The position numbers were made by a program, and so were the translations under genes. Below are positions 6,578 to 17,456 of a stretch of DNA of 64,000 nucleotides, piece after piece. Source of the stretch: Streptomyces sp. NBC_00820 (GTDB lineage Bacteria; Actinomycetota; Actinomycetes; Streptomycetales; Streptomycetaceae); NCBI RefSeq assembly GCF_036347055.1, contig NZ_CP108882.1, forward strand, positions 6,870,001 through 6,934,000, in the 5' to 3' direction. How positions within the stretch are numbered: the stretch's first letter is position 1; each line of letters opens with the position of its first letter. Below the pieces are notes generated by a model, which did no database searches, had not been told where the DNA came from, and saw only the letters and a program-made list of their open reading frames with translations.

Positions 6578-8010
6578 GCGACGGCTCGCGCTCCGCGGCG
6601 GCACCCTCGGGAACCCCGGCACCCGCGGGCCCGGCGGCCCGCAGCGCCGTGGTGGTCGGCGGCGGGCTGGCCGGCGTCACCGCGGCACTCGCGCTCGCCG
6701 ACGCGGGCGTCCACGTCACCCTGCTCGAAGGCCGGCCGAGACTGGGCGGCCTCGCCTTCTCCTTCCAGCGCGGCGATCTGACCGTCGACAACGGCCAGCA
6801 CGTCTACCTGCGCTGCTGCACCGCCTACCGCTGGTTCCTCGACCGGATCGAGGGCACGGCGCTGGCACCGCTGCAGGACCGCCTGGACGTGCCCGTCGTG
6901 GACGTCACCAAGCCCGAGGGCCGGCGGCTCGGCAGGCTGCGGCGCGACCCGCTGCCCGTCCCCCTTCACCTGGGGCGCAGCCTGGCCGCCTATCCGCACC
7001 TCTCGCTCGCCGAGCGTGCCGCGGTCGGGCGGGCCGCGTTCGCGCTCAAGGGGCTCGACCTGACCGATCCGGCCCTGGACACCCAGGACTTCGGCAGCTG
7101 GCTGGCCGCACACGGCCAGTCGGCACGCGCCGTCGAGGCCCTGTGGGACCTGGTCGGTGTCGCCACCCTCAACGCGGTCGCGGGTGACGCCTCGCTGGGA
7201 CTCGCCGCGATGGTGTTCAAGACCGGTCTGCTGTCCGACCCGGGCGCGGCCGACATCGGCTGGGCCCATGTCCCGCTGGGCGAACTGCACGACCGACTGG
7301 CCCGCAAGGCGCTCGACTCCGCGGGCGTGCGTACCGAGGTCCGTACACGCGTCACCTCCGTCTCCATCAACGAGAACGGGACCTGGAGCGTTCAGGTTCC
7401 CGGCGAGACGCTCCGGGCCGACGCCGTCGTCCTCGCCGTACCCCAGCGCGAGGCCCACGACCTGCTGCCGCCCGGCGCCCTCGACGAGCCCGGCCGGCTC
7501 CTGGAGATCGGCACCGCGCCGATCCTCAACGTGCACGTCGTCTACGACCGCAAGGTCCTCGCCCGGCCCTTCTTCGCCGCCCTCGGCACCCCCGTGCAGT
7601 GGGTCTTCGACCGCACCGACGCCTCCGGACTCGGCGAGGGCCAGTACCTGGCGCTGTCCCAGTCGGCCGCGCACGACGAGATCGACGCGCCCGTCGCCGA
7701 ACTCCGCGCGCGCTACCTGCCCGAGCTGGAGCGGCTGATCCCCGGCACCCGCGGCGCCGCGGTGCGGGACTTCTTCGTGACCCGGGAGCGTACGGCCACG
7801 TTCGCCCCCACCCCCGGCGTCGGGCGGCTGCGGCCCGGCGCCCGCACCCAGACCCCCGGCCTGTACCTGGCCGGAGCGTGGACCGCCACCGGGTGGCCCG
7901 CGACCATGGAAAGTGCGGTCCGCAGCGGAGTGAGCGCGGCCGACGCCGCGCTGAGCGCCCTGGGCCGGCCCCGCCCCCGCCACCTCTTCGAGTTCGAGGA
8001 GGCGGCCTGA
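6574..8010 (+). CDS. hpnE: Hydroxysqualene dehydroxylase HpnE
   Basis: A 478-residue FAD-dependent amine-oxidase/phytoene-desaturase-like protein. HpnE removes the hydroxyl of hydroxysqualene to give squalene. The N-terminal Rossmann motif VVVGGGLAGVTAAL lies near residues 26-39, followed by LLEGRPRLGGLAFSF. The C-terminal FAD motif GLYLAGAWTATGWPATMESA includes the residues that close over the flavin. The start overlaps the upstream small ORF, and the stop overlaps the next ATG (TGATG). Length and position match HpnE rather than a carotenoid desaturase, and no carotenoid genes are nearby. Confidence 0.93.
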   Translation: MSDGSRSAAAPSGTPAPAGPAARSAVVVGGGLAGVTAALALADAGVHVTLLEGRPRLGGLAFSFQRGDLTVDNGQHVYLRCCTAYRWFLDRIEGTALAPLQDRLDVPVVDVTKPEGRRLGRLRRDPLPVPLHLGRSLAAYPHLSLAERAAVGRAAFALKGLDLTDPALDTQDFGSWLAAHGQSARAVEALWDLVGVATLNAVAGDASLGLAAMVFKTGLLSDPGAADIGWAHVPLGELHDRLARKALDSAGVRTEVRTRVTSVSINENGTWSVQVPGETLRADAVVLAVPQREAHDLLPPGALDEPGRLLEIGTAPILNVHVVYDRKVLARPFFAALGTPVQWVFDRTDASGLGEGQYLALSQSAAHDEIDAPVAELRARYLPELERLIPGTRGAAVRDFFVTRERTATFAPTPGVGRLRPGARTQTPGLYLAGAWTATGWPATMESAVRSGVSAADAALSALGRPRPRHLFEFEEAA

Positions 8011-9137
8011 TGCCCGACCAGTACGCGGCAGGCCCCCGCACCCCCGGAACCGCAACAAGAGGAGAGACTGTGCCCACTGTGCCCCCGGCCTCGAGAGCCG
8101 CCGACGCGGTGGACGTGACCGCGCTGCTGGAGCGCGGCCGGACGCTGGCCACACCGGTCCTGCGTGCGGCCGTGGACCGGCTGGCGCCTCCCATGGACAC
8201 CGTCGCCGCCTACCACTTCGGCTGGATCGACGCCGCCGGCAACCCCGCCGACGGCGACGGCGGCAAGGCCGTACGCCCGGCCCTCGCCGTCCTCTCCGCC
8301 GAGGTCACCGGCGCCGCGCCCGAGGTGGGCGTCCCGGGCGCGGTCGCCGTCGAACTGGTCCACAACTTCTCGCTGCTGCACGACGACCTGATGGACGGCG
8401 ACGAGCAGCGCCGCCACCGCGACACCGTCTGGAAGGTGCACGGCCCGGCCCAGGCCATCCTCGTCGGCGACGCCCTGTTCGCCCTCGGCAACGAGGTCTT
8501 GCTGGAGCTCGGCACCGTCGAGGCCGGCCGCGCCACCCGCCGCCTGACCACCGCCACCCGCGCCCTGATCGACGGTCAGGCACAGGACATCTCCTACGAG
8601 CACCGCGACCGCGTCAGCGTCGAGGAGTGCCTGGAGATGGAGGGCAACAAGACCGGCGCCCTGCTCGCCTGCGCCTCCTCCATCGGCGCGGTGCTCGGCG
8701 GCGCCGACGCCGCGACCGCCGACGCGCTGGAACGGTACGGCTACCACCTCGGCCTCGCCTTCCAGGCCGTCGACGACCTCCTCGGCATCTGGGGCGACCC
8801 GGACGCCACCGGCAAGCAGACCTGGAGCGACCTGCGCCAGCGCAAGAAGTCCCTGCCCGTGGTCGCCGCGCTCGCGGCGGGCGGCTCCGCCTCCGAGCGG
8901 CTCGGCGAGATCCTTGCCGCCGACGCCAAGAGCAGCGAGTTCGCGACCTTCTCCGAGGAGGAGTTCGCCGCCCGCGCCGCCCTCATCGAGGAGGCGGGCG
9001 GCCGCGCGTGGACGGCCGAGGAAGCGCGCCGCCAGCACGCCGTCGCCGTCGAGGCCCTCGACGCCGTCGACATGCCCGACCGGGTGCGGGACGCCTTCAC
9101 GGCGCTCGCCGACTTCGTCGTCGTACGAAAGAGATGA
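8010..9137 (+). CDS. Short-chain polyprenyl diphosphate synthase (FPP/GGPP type)
   Basis: A 375-residue trans-prenyltransferase. The first aspartate-rich motif is LLHDDLMDGD, without the two-residue insertion of classical bacterial FPP synthases, and phenylalanine lies five residues before the first Asp. The second is VDDLLGIWGD. An aromatic at -5 usually limits products to C15-C20. In this operon the likely job is making FPP for HpnD. Two starts are credible and in frame: ATG 8010 with GAGGAGG and a TGATG overlap with hpnE, and GTG 8070 behind AGAGGAGAG, which would remove 20 residues. Both could be used. Confidence 0.88.
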   Translation: MPDQYAAGPRTPGTATRGETVPTVPPASRAADAVDVTALLERGRTLATPVLRAAVDRLAPPMDTVAAYHFGWIDAAGNPADGDGGKAVRPALAVLSAEVTGAAPEVGVPGAVAVELVHNFSLLHDDLMDGDEQRRHRDTVWKVHGPAQAILVGDALFALGNEVLLELGTVEAGRATRRLTTATRALIDGQAQDISYEHRDRVSVEECLEMEGNKTGALLACASSIGAVLGGADAATADALERYGYHLGLAFQAVDDLLGIWGDPDATGKQTWSDLRQRKKSLPVVAALAAGGSASERLGEILAADAKSSEFATFSEEEFAARAALIEEAGGRAWTAEEARRQHAVAVEALDAVDMPDRVRDAFTALADFVVVRKR

Positions 9138-9254
9138 TCGCTATCGGTCGAATAGCCCTCGCTTAGTCGCCGGCCGGTGCGGAGGGACGACGCAGCACCG
9201 GCCGACGGCGGACCCGCAGCAGCACGACTCGTACGACTGCACGAAGGGGAAGCC

Positions 9255-11285
9255 ATGACAGCGACGACCGACGGAAGCACCGGGGCCACGTTGCCGCCCC
9301 GGGCAGCCGCGGCCAGCGAAACCGACATCAGCACCCCCGCGGCGGCCGGGGTACCCCAAGCCGCCGAACGCGCCGCGAGGCGGGCCACCGACTTCCTGCT
9401 CACCCTGCAGGACGACCAGGGCTGGTGGAAGGGCGACCTGGAGACGAACGTCACCATGGACGCCGAGGACCTGCTGCTGCGCCAGTTCCTCGGCATCCGC
9501 GACGAGGCGACGACGAAGGCAGCCGCCCTGTTCATCCGCGGCGAGCAGCGCGCGGACGGCGCCTGGGCCACCTTCTACCGCGGCCCCGGCGAACTGTCCG
9601 CCACCATCGAGGCGTACGTCGCCCTGCGGCTGGCCGGCGACGAGCCGGACGAGCCCCACATGGCGAAGGCCTCGGCGTGGGTCCGCGAGCACGGCGGTAT
9701 CGCCGCCGCCCGGGTGTTCACCCGGATCTGGCTCGCCCTGTTCGGCTGGTGGAAGTGGGACGACCTGCCCGAACTCCCGCCGGAACTCATCTACTTCCCG
9801 TCCTGGATGCCGCTCAACATCTACGACTTCGGCTGCTGGGCGAGGCAGACCATCGTCCCGCTCACCGTCGTCTCGGCCAAGCGCCCGGTGCGCCCCGCGC
9901 CCTTCCCGCTGGAGGAGCTGCACACCGACCCGGCCGACCCCAACCCGGCCAAGCCGCTCGCCCCGGCGGCCAGTTGGGACGGTGCCTTCCAGCGCCTGGA
10001 CAAGGCGATGCACCAGTGGCGCAGGATCGCCCCGCGCCGGTTGCGCGAGGCCGCGATGAACTCCGCCGCCCGCTGGATCATCGAGCGCCAGGAGAACGAC
10101 GGCTGCTGGGGCGGCATCCAGCCCCCGGCCGTCTACTCGATCATCGCCCTGCACCTGCTCGGCTACGACCTCCAGCACCCCGTGATGCGCGAAGGCCTCG
10201 CGTCGCTGGACCGTTTCGCCGTGTGGCGCGAGGACGGCGCCCGGATGATCGAGGCCTGCCAGTCCCCGGTGTGGGACACCTGCCTCGCCGCCATCGCGCT
10301 CGTCGACGCGGGCCTGCCGACGGACCACCCGCAACTGGTCAAGGCTGCCGACTGGATGCTCGGCGAGGAGATCGTCCGGCCCGGCGACTGGACCGTGAAG
10401 CGGCCCCAACTGCCGCCCGGCGGATGGGCGTTCGAGTTCCACAACGACAACTACCCCGACATCGACGACACCGCCGAAGTCGCCCTCGCGCTGCGCCGGG
10501 TCCGCCACCACGACCCGGACCGGGTGGACGGGGCGATCGGGCGCGCGGTGCGCTGGAACCTCGGCATGCAGTCCAGGAACGGCGCGTGGGGCGCGTTCGA
10601 CGTGGACAACACCAGCCCGTTCCCCAATCGGCTGCCGTTCTGCGACTTCGGCGAGGTCATCGACCCGCCGTCCGCGGACGTCACCGCGCACGTCGTGGAG
10701 ATGCTCGCCGCCGAGGGCCTCGCCCACGACCCGCGCACCCGGCGCGGCATCGACTGGCTGCTCGCCGAACAGGAGCCGGACGGCTCGTGGTTCGGACGCT
10801 GGGGCGTCAACTACATCTACGGCACCGGCTCGGTGGTGCCCGCGCTGACCGCCGCCGGCCTGCCCGGCTCCCACCCGGCGATCCGGCGGGCGGTGACCTG
10901 GCTGGAGCGCGTGCAGAACGACGACGGCGGCTGGGGCGAGGACCTGCGCTCCTACAAGCACGTCAGGCAGTGGAGCGGCCGCGGCGCCTCCACCGCCTCA
11001 CAGACCGCGTGGGCGCTGATGGCGCTCCTCGCGGCCGGGGAACAGGACTCCAAGGCCGTCGAACGCGGCGTCCAGTGGCTGGCCGACACCCAGCGCGAGG
11101 ACGGCTCCTGGGACGAGCCCTACTTCACCGGCACCGGCTTCCCCTGGGACTTCTCCATCAACTACCACCTCTACCGGCAGGTGTTCCCGCTCACCGCGCT
11201 CGGCCGGTACCTGCACGGCGACCCCTTCGACCGCGGGCTCCTCGACTCCGGCGCGAGGGCCCGCACCGAGGCCGAGGGGAGCTGA
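9255..11285 (+). CDS. shc: Squalene-hopene cyclase
   Basis: A 676-residue class II triterpene cyclase that turns squalene into hopene and hopanol; family members are monotopic membrane proteins. The catalytic DxDD motif is PDIDDTA near residue 402. Several QxxxGxW repeats are visible: QDDQGWW, QRADGAW, QENDGCW, QSRNGAW, QEPDGSW, QNDDGGW and QREDGSW. The conserved C-terminal region with YHLYRQVFPLTALGRY is complete. ATG 9255 is chosen for its GAAGGGGAAG ribosome site; a GTG at 9177 is in frame but poorly supported. The 117 bp before it (9138-9254) is the widest internal gap of the operon and could hold a secondary promoter. Confidence 0.96.
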   Translation: MTATTDGSTGATLPPRAAAASETDISTPAAAGVPQAAERAARRATDFLLTLQDDQGWWKGDLETNVTMDAEDLLLRQFLGIRDEATTKAAALFIRGEQRADGAWATFYRGPGELSATIEAYVALRLAGDEPDEPHMAKASAWVREHGGIAAARVFTRIWLALFGWWKWDDLPELPPELIYFPSWMPLNIYDFGCWARQTIVPLTVVSAKRPVRPAPFPLEELHTDPADPNPAKPLAPAASWDGAFQRLDKAMHQWRRIAPRRLREAAMNSAARWIIERQENDGCWGGIQPPAVYSIIALHLLGYDLQHPVMREGLASLDRFAVWREDGARMIEACQSPVWDTCLAAIALVDAGLPTDHPQLVKAADWMLGEEIVRPGDWTVKRPQLPPGGWAFEFHNDNYPDIDDTAEVALALRRVRHHDPDRVDGAIGRAVRWNLGMQSRNGAWGAFDVDNTSPFPNRLPFCDFGEVIDPPSADVTAHVVEMLAAEGLAHDPRTRRGIDWLLAEQEPDGSWFGRWGVNYIYGTGSVVPALTAAGLPGSHPAIRRAVTWLERVQNDDGGWGEDLRSYKHVRQWSGRGASTASQTAWALMALLAAGEQDSKAVERGVQWLADTQREDGSWDEPYFTGTGFPWDFSINYHLYRQVFPLTALGRYLHGDPFDRGLLDSGARARTEAEGS

Positions 11286-11927
11286 ATGGACACCCAGCCC
11301 GCACCGGCCCCGCTGCTGATCGCCTGCGCGCTCGGCATCGAGCACCTCGCCCTGCGCACCGGCGACCGCGGTGGCGCCGGCGGGCCGTTCACCGTCGTCC
11401 GCACGGGCATGGGCCCGAGAGCGGCGGAACGCTCCGTCACCCAGCGCCTCGCCACCCCCGCGCTGGCCGACGCGGCGGTACTGGCCACCGGCTTCTGCGC
11501 CGGCCTCGCCCCCGGCATGCACCCCGGCGACCTGGTGGTCGCCGAGGAGACCCGCGACCCGCGCGGGACCGTCCCGTGCGTGAGCACCGACCTGCTGGTG
11601 AAGGAACTCGCGCGCGCCGTCCCCGGGCGCACGGTCCACACCGGCCCGCTCACCGGCTCCGACCACGTCGTCCGCGGTCCCGAGCGCTCCGCTCTGCTGG
11701 CGACCGGCGCGATCGCGGTCGACATGGAATCGGCGGCCACGCTTCTGAGCGCCGTCCGCGCGGGCGAGCGCCCGGTTGCGGCCGTACGGGTGGTCGTGGA
11801 CGCTCCAGAACATGAACTCGTCCGGATCGGCACGGTGCGCGGTGGAATATCAGCCTTCCGCGTCCTTCGTGCCGTCCTTCCCGCATTTTTCGAATGGCAC
11901 CGTTCCTTGCTGCTCCCCCGGAGGTGA
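11286..11927 (+). CDS. hpnG: Adenosylhopane nucleosidase/phosphorylase HpnG
   Basis: A 213-residue member of the purine nucleoside phosphorylase/MTAN fold. HpnG removes adenine from adenosylhopane on the way to ribosylhopane and bacteriohopanetetrol. The family motif VDMESAA, which contacts the ribose, is present near residue 149, and VVRTGMGPRAAERS near residues 37-50 fits the phosphate/ribose loop. The start codon immediately follows the shc stop. A ribosome site for hpnH (GGAGGTGAG) lies at its 3' end. Confidence 0.9.
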   Translation: MDTQPAPAPLLIACALGIEHLALRTGDRGGAGGPFTVVRTGMGPRAAERSVTQRLATPALADAAVLATGFCAGLAPGMHPGDLVVAEETRDPRGTVPCVSTDLLVKELARAVPGRTVHTGPLTGSDHVVRGPERSALLATGAIAVDMESAATLLSAVRAGERPVAAVRVVVDAPEHELVRIGTVRGGISAFRVLRAVLPAFFEWHRSLLLPRR

Positions 11928-11932
11928 GCCAG

Positions 11933-12955
11933 ATGGCCATGCCGTTGCGTCAGTCCATCAAGGTCGCTACATACCTGGCTGAACAGAAGTTGCGCAGGCG
12001 GGACAAGTTCCCGCTCATCGTGGAGCTGGAACCGCTGTTCGCCTGCAACCTCAAGTGCGAGGGCTGCGGCAAGATCCAGCACCCGGCCGGTGTGCTCAAG
12101 CAGCGCATGCCGGTGGCCCAGGCGGTGGGCGCCGTGCTGGAGTCCGGTGCGCCGATGGTGTCCATCGCCGGTGGCGAACCGTTGATGCACCCGCACATCG
12201 ACGAGATCGTGCGCCAGCTGGTGGCGAGGAAGAAGTACGTCTTCCTGTGCACCAACGCCATGCTGCTGCGCAAGAAGATGGAGAAGTTCACGCCCTCGCC
12301 GTACTTCGCCTTCGCGGTGCACATCGACGGCCTGCGCGAGCGCCACGACGAGTCCGTGGCGAAGGAGGGCGTGTTCGACGAGGCGGTGGAGGCCATCAAG
12401 GAGGCCAAGCGGCGCGGCTTCCGGGTGACCACCAACTCCACCTTCTTCAACACCGACACCCCGCAGACGATCGTCGAGGTGCTCAACTTCCTCAACGACG
12501 AGCTGGAGGTGGACGAGATGATGATCTCGCCCGCCTACGCCTACGAGAAGGCTCCCGACCAGGAGCACTTCCTCGGCGTCGAGCAGACCCGCGAGCTGTT
12601 CAAGAAGGCGTTCTCCGGCGGCAACCGCCGACGCTGGCGGCTCAACCACTCCCCGCTCTTCCTGGACTTCCTGGAGGGCAAGGTCGACTTCCCGTGCACG
12701 GCCTGGGCGATCCCGAACTACTCGCTCTTCGGCTGGCAGCGCCCCTGCTACCTGATGAACGACGGGTACGTGCCGACGTACCGCGAACTCATCGAGAAGA
12801 CCGACTGGGACAAGTACGGCCGCGGCAAGGACCCGCGCTGCGCCAACTGCATGGCGCACTGCGGCTACGAGCCCACCGCCGTCCTCGCCACCATGGGCTC
12901 CCTGAAGGAGTCGCTGCGGGCCATGCGCGAGACCGTCTCCGGAAACCGGGAGTAA
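11933..12955 (+). CDS. hpnH: Adenosylhopane synthase, radical SAM protein HpnH
   Basis: A 340-residue radical SAM enzyme. HpnH adds the 5'-deoxyadenosyl radical to hopene to make adenosylhopane. The cluster motif CNLKCEGC begins at Cys38 (CX3CX2C), and the SAM-binding GGEP follows in [12 protein letters not shown] second cysteine group near the C-terminus ([12 protein letters not shown]) is part of the HpnH family pattern. ATG 11933 is chosen for GGAGGTGAG upstream and for the [13 protein letters not shown]-terminus; the upstream in-frame ATG at 11894 lies inside hpnG and lacks a ribosome site. Confidence 0.95.
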   Translation: MAMPLRQSIKVATYLAEQKLRRRDKFPLIVELEPLFACNLKCEGCGKIQHPAGVLKQRMPVAQAVGAVLESGAPMVSIAGGEPLMHPHIDEIVRQLVARKKYVFLCTNAMLLRKKMEKFTPSPYFAFAVHIDGLRERHDESVAKEGVFDEAVEAIKEAKRRGFRVTTNSTFFNTDTPQTIVEVLNFLNDELEVDEMMISPAYAYEKAPDQEHFLGVEQTRELFKKAFSGGNRRRWRLNHSPLFLDFLEGKVDFPCTAWAIPNYSLFGWQRPCYLMNDGYVPTYRELIEKTDWDKYGRGKDPRCANCMAHCGYEPTAVLATMGSLKESLRAMRETVSGNRE

Positions 12956-12959
12956 GGCG

Positions 12960-14093
12960 ATGGCCGCCGTTCCCTTGGGCGTTCCCGAGGTACCGGCCCG
13001 GCCGGTCGCACCGCGGCGCGAGTCGCGGCGGATCCAGGTCGGGCCGGTGGCGGTCGGGGGTGGAGCCCCGGTGTCGGTGCAGTCGATGACGACGACCCGT
13101 ACGTCGGACATCGGTGCCACCCTGCAGCAGATCGCCGAGCTGACCGCGTCCGGCTGCCAGATCGTCCGCGTGGCCTGCCCGACGCAGGACGACGCGGACG
13201 CGCTCGCGACCATCGCGCGCAAGTCGCAGATCCCGGTGATCGCGGACATCCACTTCCAGCCCAAGTACGTCTTCGCGGCCATCGAGGCCGGCTGTGCGGC
13301 GGTCCGGGTGAACCCGGGCAACATCAAGCAGTTCGACGACAAGGTCAAGGAGATCGCGCGGGCCGCCAATGACCACGGCACCCCGATCCGCATCGGCGTC
13401 AACGCCGGCTCCCTGGACCGGCGCCTGCTCCAGAAGTACGGCAAGGCCACCCCGGAGGCGCTGGTCGAGTCGGCCCTGTGGGAGGCGTCCCTCTTCGAGG
13501 AGCACGACTTCCGCGACATCAAGATCTCCGTCAAGCACAACGACCCGGTCATCATGATCGAGGCCTACCGGCAGCTCGCCGCCCAGAGCGACTACCCGCT
13601 CCACCTCGGCGTCACCGAGGCCGGTCCCGCCTTCCAGGGGACCGTCAAGTCGGCCGTCGCCTTCGGGGCGTTGCTGTCGAGGGGGATCGGCGACACCATC
13701 CGCGTCTCCCTGTCGGCGCCGCCCGTCGAGGAGGTCAAGGTCGGCCTCCAGATCCTGGAGTCCCTGGGGCTGCGGCAGCGCGGCCTGGAGATCGTCTCCT
13801 GTCCGTCCTGCGGGCGGGCCCAGGTCGACGTGTACAAGCTCGCCGACGAGGTCACGGCCGGCCTGGACGGCCTGGAAGTGCCGTTGCGGGTCGCGGTGAT
13901 GGGCTGCGTGGTCAACGGGCCCGGCGAGGCCCGCGAGGCCGACCTCGGTGTGGCCTCCGGCAACGGCAAGGGCCAGATCTTCGTCAAGGGCGAGGTCGTC
14001 AAGACCGTCCCCGAGTCGAAGATCGTGGAGACCCTCATCGAGGAGGCCATGAAGCTCGCCGAGCAGGTGGAGCAAGCAGACGAAGTGGGTTGA
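12960..14093 (+). CDS. ispG: 4-hydroxy-3-methylbut-2-enyl diphosphate synthase IspG
   Basis: A 377-residue MEP-pathway Fe-S enzyme that reduces MEcPP to HMBPP. The TIM-barrel part carries [12 protein letters not shown], and the C-terminal cluster-binding part carries [10 protein letters not shown] near residue 281 and [10 protein letters not shown]. Length is typical for the short bacterial form. Streptomyces usually have an ispG elsewhere (known from the genus, not visible here), so this is probably an operon-dedicated copy that raises isoprenoid flux to hopanoids. It starts 4 bp after the hpnH stop. Confidence 0.95.
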   Translation: MAAVPLGVPEVPARPVAPRRESRRIQVGPVAVGGGAPVSVQSMTTTRTSDIGATLQQIAELTASGCQIVRVACPTQDDADALATIARKSQIPVIADIHFQPKYVFAAIEAGCAAVRVNPGNIKQFDDKVKEIARAANDHGTPIRIGVNAGSLDRRLLQKYGKATPEALVESALWEASLFEEHDFRDIKISVKHNDPVIMIEAYRQLAAQSDYPLHLGVTEAGPAFQGTVKSAVAFGALLSRGIGDTIRVSLSAPPVEEVKVGLQILESLGLRQRGLEIVSCPSCGRAQVDVYKLADEVTAGLDGLEVPLRVAVMGCVVNGPGEAREADLGVASGNGKGQIFVKGEVVKTVPESKIVETLIEEAMKLAEQVEQADEVG

Positions 14094-14128
14094 ACAACAG
14101 CACGGCACGGACCGAGAGGGGGCCCAGC

Positions 14129-16045
14129 GTGACGATTCTGGAGACTGTCCGGGGACCACGTGACCTGAAGGCGCTGTCCGAGGCGGAACTCGGCGAACTG
14201 TCCGCCGAGGTGAGGGAGTTCCTGGTGACCGCGGTGGCGAGAACCGGCGGCCACCTAGGGCCCAACCTGGGCGTGGTGGAGCTCACCGTCGCGCTCCACC
14301 GGGTCTTCGAGTCACCGGTCGACCGCATCCTGTGGGACACCGGCCATCAAAGCTACGTCCACAAGCTGCTGACGGGGCGTCAGGACTTCTCCAAGCTGCG
14401 CGGCAAGGGCGGCCTGTCCGGCTATCCCTCGCGCGAGGAGTCCGAGCACGACGTCATCGAGAACTCCCACGCCTCCACCGCCCTCGGCTGGGCCGACGGA
14501 CTCGCCAAGGCCCGCCAGGTGCTGGGGGAGCGGGGCCATGTGGTCGCGGTCATCGGCGACGGCGCGCTGACCGGCGGTATGGCCTGGGAGGCGCTGAACA
14601 ACATCGCGGCCGCCAAGGACCGGCCGCTCATCATCGTCGTCAACGACAACGAACGGTCCTACGCCCCCACCATCGGCGGTCTCGCCAACCACCTCGCCAC
14701 CCTGCGCACCACCGACGGCTACGAGAAGGTCCTCGCCTGGGGTAAGGACGTCCTGCTGCGCACCCCGGTCCTCGGCAACCCGCTGTACGAGGCCCTGCAC
14801 GGCGCGAAGAAGGGCTTCAAGGACGCCTTCGCCCCGCAGGGCATGTTCGAGGACCTGGGCCTGAAGTACGTCGGCCCGATCGACGGCCACGACATCGGCG
14901 CCCTGGAGTCGGCGCTGCGCCGCGCCAAGCGCTTCCACGGCCCGGTCCTGGTCCACTGCCTCACCGAGAAGGGCCGCGGCTACGAGCCCGCCCTCGCCCA
15001 CGAGGAGGACCACTTCCACACCGTCGGCGTGATGGACCCGCTGACCTGCGCGCCGCTCGCACCGGCCGGCGGCCCCTCGTGGACCTCGGTGTTCGGCGAC
15101 GAGATCGTGCGGATCGGCGAGGAGCGCGACGACGTCGTGGCGATCACGGCGGCCATGCTGCACCCGGTCGGACTCGGCAGGTTCGCCGAGCGCTTCCCCG
15201 ACCGCGTGTGGGACGTGGGCATCGCCGAGCAGCACGCGGCCGTCAGCGCGGCCGGGCTCGCCACCGGCGGACTGCACCCGGTCTTCGCCGTCTACGCCAC
15301 CTTCCTCAACCGCGCCTTCGACCAGCTGCTGATGGACGTGGCCCTGCACCGCTGCGGGGTGACCTTCGTCCTGGACCGGGCCGGCGTCACCGGAGTGGAC
15401 GGCGCCTCCCACAACGGCATGTGGGACATGTCCGTCCTCCAGGTCGTCCCCGGCCTCCGTATCGCCGCCCCGCGCGACGCCGGCCAGCTCCGCGCCCAAC
15501 TGCGCGAGGCGGTCGCCGTGGACGACGCGCCCACCCTGATCCGCTTCCCGAAGGAGTCGGCCGGCCCCGAGATCCCGGCGCTCGACCGTGTCGGCGGCAT
15601 GGACGTCCTGCACCGCGGCGAGCGCCCCGACGTCCTGCTCGTCGCCGTCGGCGTGATGGCTTCGGTGTGCCTCCAGGCCGCCGACCTGCTGGCCGCCCGC
15701 GGCATCGACTGCACGGTGGTGGACCCCCGTTGGGTCAAACCCGTCGACCCCGCCCTGCCGGGGCTGGCCGCCGGACACCGCCTGGTCGCCGTGGTCGAGG
15801 ACAACAGCCGTGCGGCCGGCGTCGGTTCGGCCGTCGCGCTGGCCCTAGGCGACGCCGACGTGGACGTACCGGTACGGCGGTTCGGCATCCCGGAACAGTT
15901 CCTCGCGCACGCCAAGCGCGGCGAGGTGCTGGCCGACATCGGTCTCACACCCGTCGAGATCGCCGGCCGGATCGGCGCGAGCCTGGCCGTCATGGACACC
16001 AGGGGCACGGCCGACGCCGACGGCACAGCCAAGGAGAGGCAATGA
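14129..16045 (+). CDS. dxs: 1-deoxy-D-xylulose-5-phosphate synthase
   Basis: A 638-residue thiamine-diphosphate enzyme that condenses pyruvate and glyceraldehyde 3-phosphate, the committed MEP step. Visible are [10 protein letters not shown], the ThDP/Mg motif [16 protein letters not shown], and the transketolase pyrimidine domain with [11 protein letters not shown] 14129 is chosen because GAGAGGGGG precedes it and the [17 protein letters not shown]-terminus is typical. The stop overlaps the next ATG (ATGA). As with ispG, it is likely an extra copy serving hopanoid production. Confidence 0.95.
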   Translation: MTILETVRGPRDLKALSEAELGELSAEVREFLVTAVARTGGHLGPNLGVVELTVALHRVFESPVDRILWDTGHQSYVHKLLTGRQDFSKLRGKGGLSGYPSREESEHDVIENSHASTALGWADGLAKARQVLGERGHVVAVIGDGALTGGMAWEALNNIAAAKDRPLIIVVNDNERSYAPTIGGLANHLATLRTTDGYEKVLAWGKDVLLRTPVLGNPLYEALHGAKKGFKDAFAPQGMFEDLGLKYVGPIDGHDIGALESALRRAKRFHGPVLVHCLTEKGRGYEPALAHEEDHFHTVGVMDPLTCAPLAPAGGPSWTSVFGDEIVRIGEERDDVVAITAAMLHPVGLGRFAERFPDRVWDVGIAEQHAAVSAAGLATGGLHPVFAVYATFLNRAFDQLLMDVALHRCGVTFVLDRAGVTGVDGASHNGMWDMSVLQVVPGLRIAAPRDAGQLRAQLREAVAVDDAPTLIRFPKESAGPEIPALDRVGGMDVLHRGERPDVLLVAVGVMASVCLQAADLLAARGIDCTVVDPRWVKPVDPALPGLAAGHRLVAVVEDNSRAAGVGSAVALALGDADVDVPVRRFGIPEQFLAHAKRGEVLADIGLTPVEIAGRIGASLAVMDTRGTADADGTAKERQ

Positions 16046-17427
16046 CCACGGAGTTCGACCTCGGCGCCCTCCTCGCCGAGCGCGGGGCGGAACGCTACGA
16101 GCTGCACGCGAAGTACCTCAACCCGCAGCTGCCGCGCATGCTGCACACCATCGGCTTCGACAAGACCTACGAGCGGGCCGAGGGCGCCCACTTCTTCGAC
16201 GCGGACGGCAACGACTACCTGGACATGCTCGCCGGGTTCGGGGTGATGGGCCTGGGCCGCCACCACCCGGTCGTCCGCAAGACGCTGCACGACGTGCTGG
16301 ACCTGAGCCTCGCCGACCTCACCCGCTTCGACTGCCCGCCGCTGCCCGGCCTGCTCGCCGAGCGGCTGCTCGGCCACAGCCCGCACCTGGACCGGGTGTT
16401 CTTCGGCAACAGCGGCACCGAGGCCGTCGAGACCGCCCTGAAGTTCGCCCGGTACGCCACCGGCAGGCCGCGGATCCTGTACTGCGACCACGCCTTCCAC
16501 GGCCTGACCACCGGCTCCCTGTCGGTCAACGGCGAGGGCGGTTTCCGGGACGGCTTCGCCCCGCTGCTGCCCGACACCGCCGTACCCCTCGGCGATCTCG
16601 ACGCCCTCGCGAGGGAGTTGAAGAAGGGTGACGTCGCCGCCCTGATCGTCGAACCGATCCAGGGCAAGGGCGTGCACGAGGCGCCGCCCGGCTACCTGCG
16701 TGCCGCCCAGGAACTGCTGCACAAGCACAAGGCGCTGCTCATCGCCGACGAGGTGCAGACCGGCCTCGGCCGCACCGGCGACTTCTACGCCTACCAGCAC
16801 GAGGACGGTGTCGAACCGGACCTGGTGTGCGTGGCCAAGGCGCTCTCCGGCGGCTACGTCCCGGTCGGCGCGACCCTCGGCAAGGACTGGATCTTCAAGA
16901 AGGTCTACTCGTCCATGGACCGCGTCCTGGTCCACTCCGCGAGCTTCGGCTCCAACGCCCAGGCCATGGCCGCCGGTCTGGCCGTGCTGTCCGTCATGGA
17001 GGACGAGCAGATCGTCGCCAGGGCCCGTACCACCGGCGAACTGCTGAAGTCCCGGCTCACCGCGCTCGTCGACAAGTACGAGCTGCTGGCCGACGTCCGC
17101 GGCCGGGGCCTGATGATCGGCATCGAGTTCGGAAAGCCCGGCTCGCTGAAGCTGCGCAGCCGCTGGACCATGCTCCAGACCGCCCGCAAGGGCCTGTTCG
17201 CGCAGATGGTCGTCGTACCGCTGCTGCAACGGCACCGGATTCTCACCCAGGTCTCCGGCGACCACCTGGAGGTCATCAAGCTGATCCCGCCGCTGATCCT
17301 CGACGAGGCCGACGTGGACCGCTTCCTCGACGCCTTCACCGCCGTGATGGACGACGCGCACAGCGGCGGCGGCCTGATGTGGGACTTCGGCAAGACACTG
17401 ATCAAGCAGGCGGTGGCCAACCGGTAG
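16042..17427 (+). CDS. hpnO: Class III aminotransferase HpnO (aminobacteriohopanetriol formation)
   Basis: A 461-residue PLP enzyme of the class III (ornithine/acetylornithine) family. In hopanoid clusters HpnO installs the terminal amine, giving aminobacteriohopanetriol. The cofactor-binding [13 protein letters not shown] segment, [13 protein letters not shown] (Asp for the pyridine nitrogen) and [13 protein letters not shown] (Schiff-base Lys near residue 265) are intact. The ATG is preceded by AAGGAGAGG and overlaps the dxs stop. It closes the biosynthetic series. Confidence 0.9.
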   Translation: MTTEFDLGALLAERGAERYELHAKYLNPQLPRMLHTIGFDKTYERAEGAHFFDADGNDYLDMLAGFGVMGLGRHHPVVRKTLHDVLDLSLADLTRFDCPPLPGLLAERLLGHSPHLDRVFFGNSGTEAVETALKFARYATGRPRILYCDHAFHGLTTGSLSVNGEGGFRDGFAPLLPDTAVPLGDLDALARELKKGDVAALIVEPIQGKGVHEAPPGYLRAAQELLHKHKALLIADEVQTGLGRTGDFYAYQHEDGVEPDLVCVAKALSGGYVPVGATLGKDWIFKKVYSSMDRVLVHSASFGSNAQAMAAGLAVLSVMEDEQIVARARTTGELLKSRLTALVDKYELLADVRGRGLMIGIEFGKPGSLKLRSRWTMLQTARKGLFAQMVVVPLLQRHRILTQVSGDHLEVIKLIPPLILDEADVDRFLDAFTAVMDDAHSGGGLMWDFGKTLIKQAVANR

Positions 17428-17456
17428 CGCGGCACGCGGCCGGGGTTACGAGGAGA

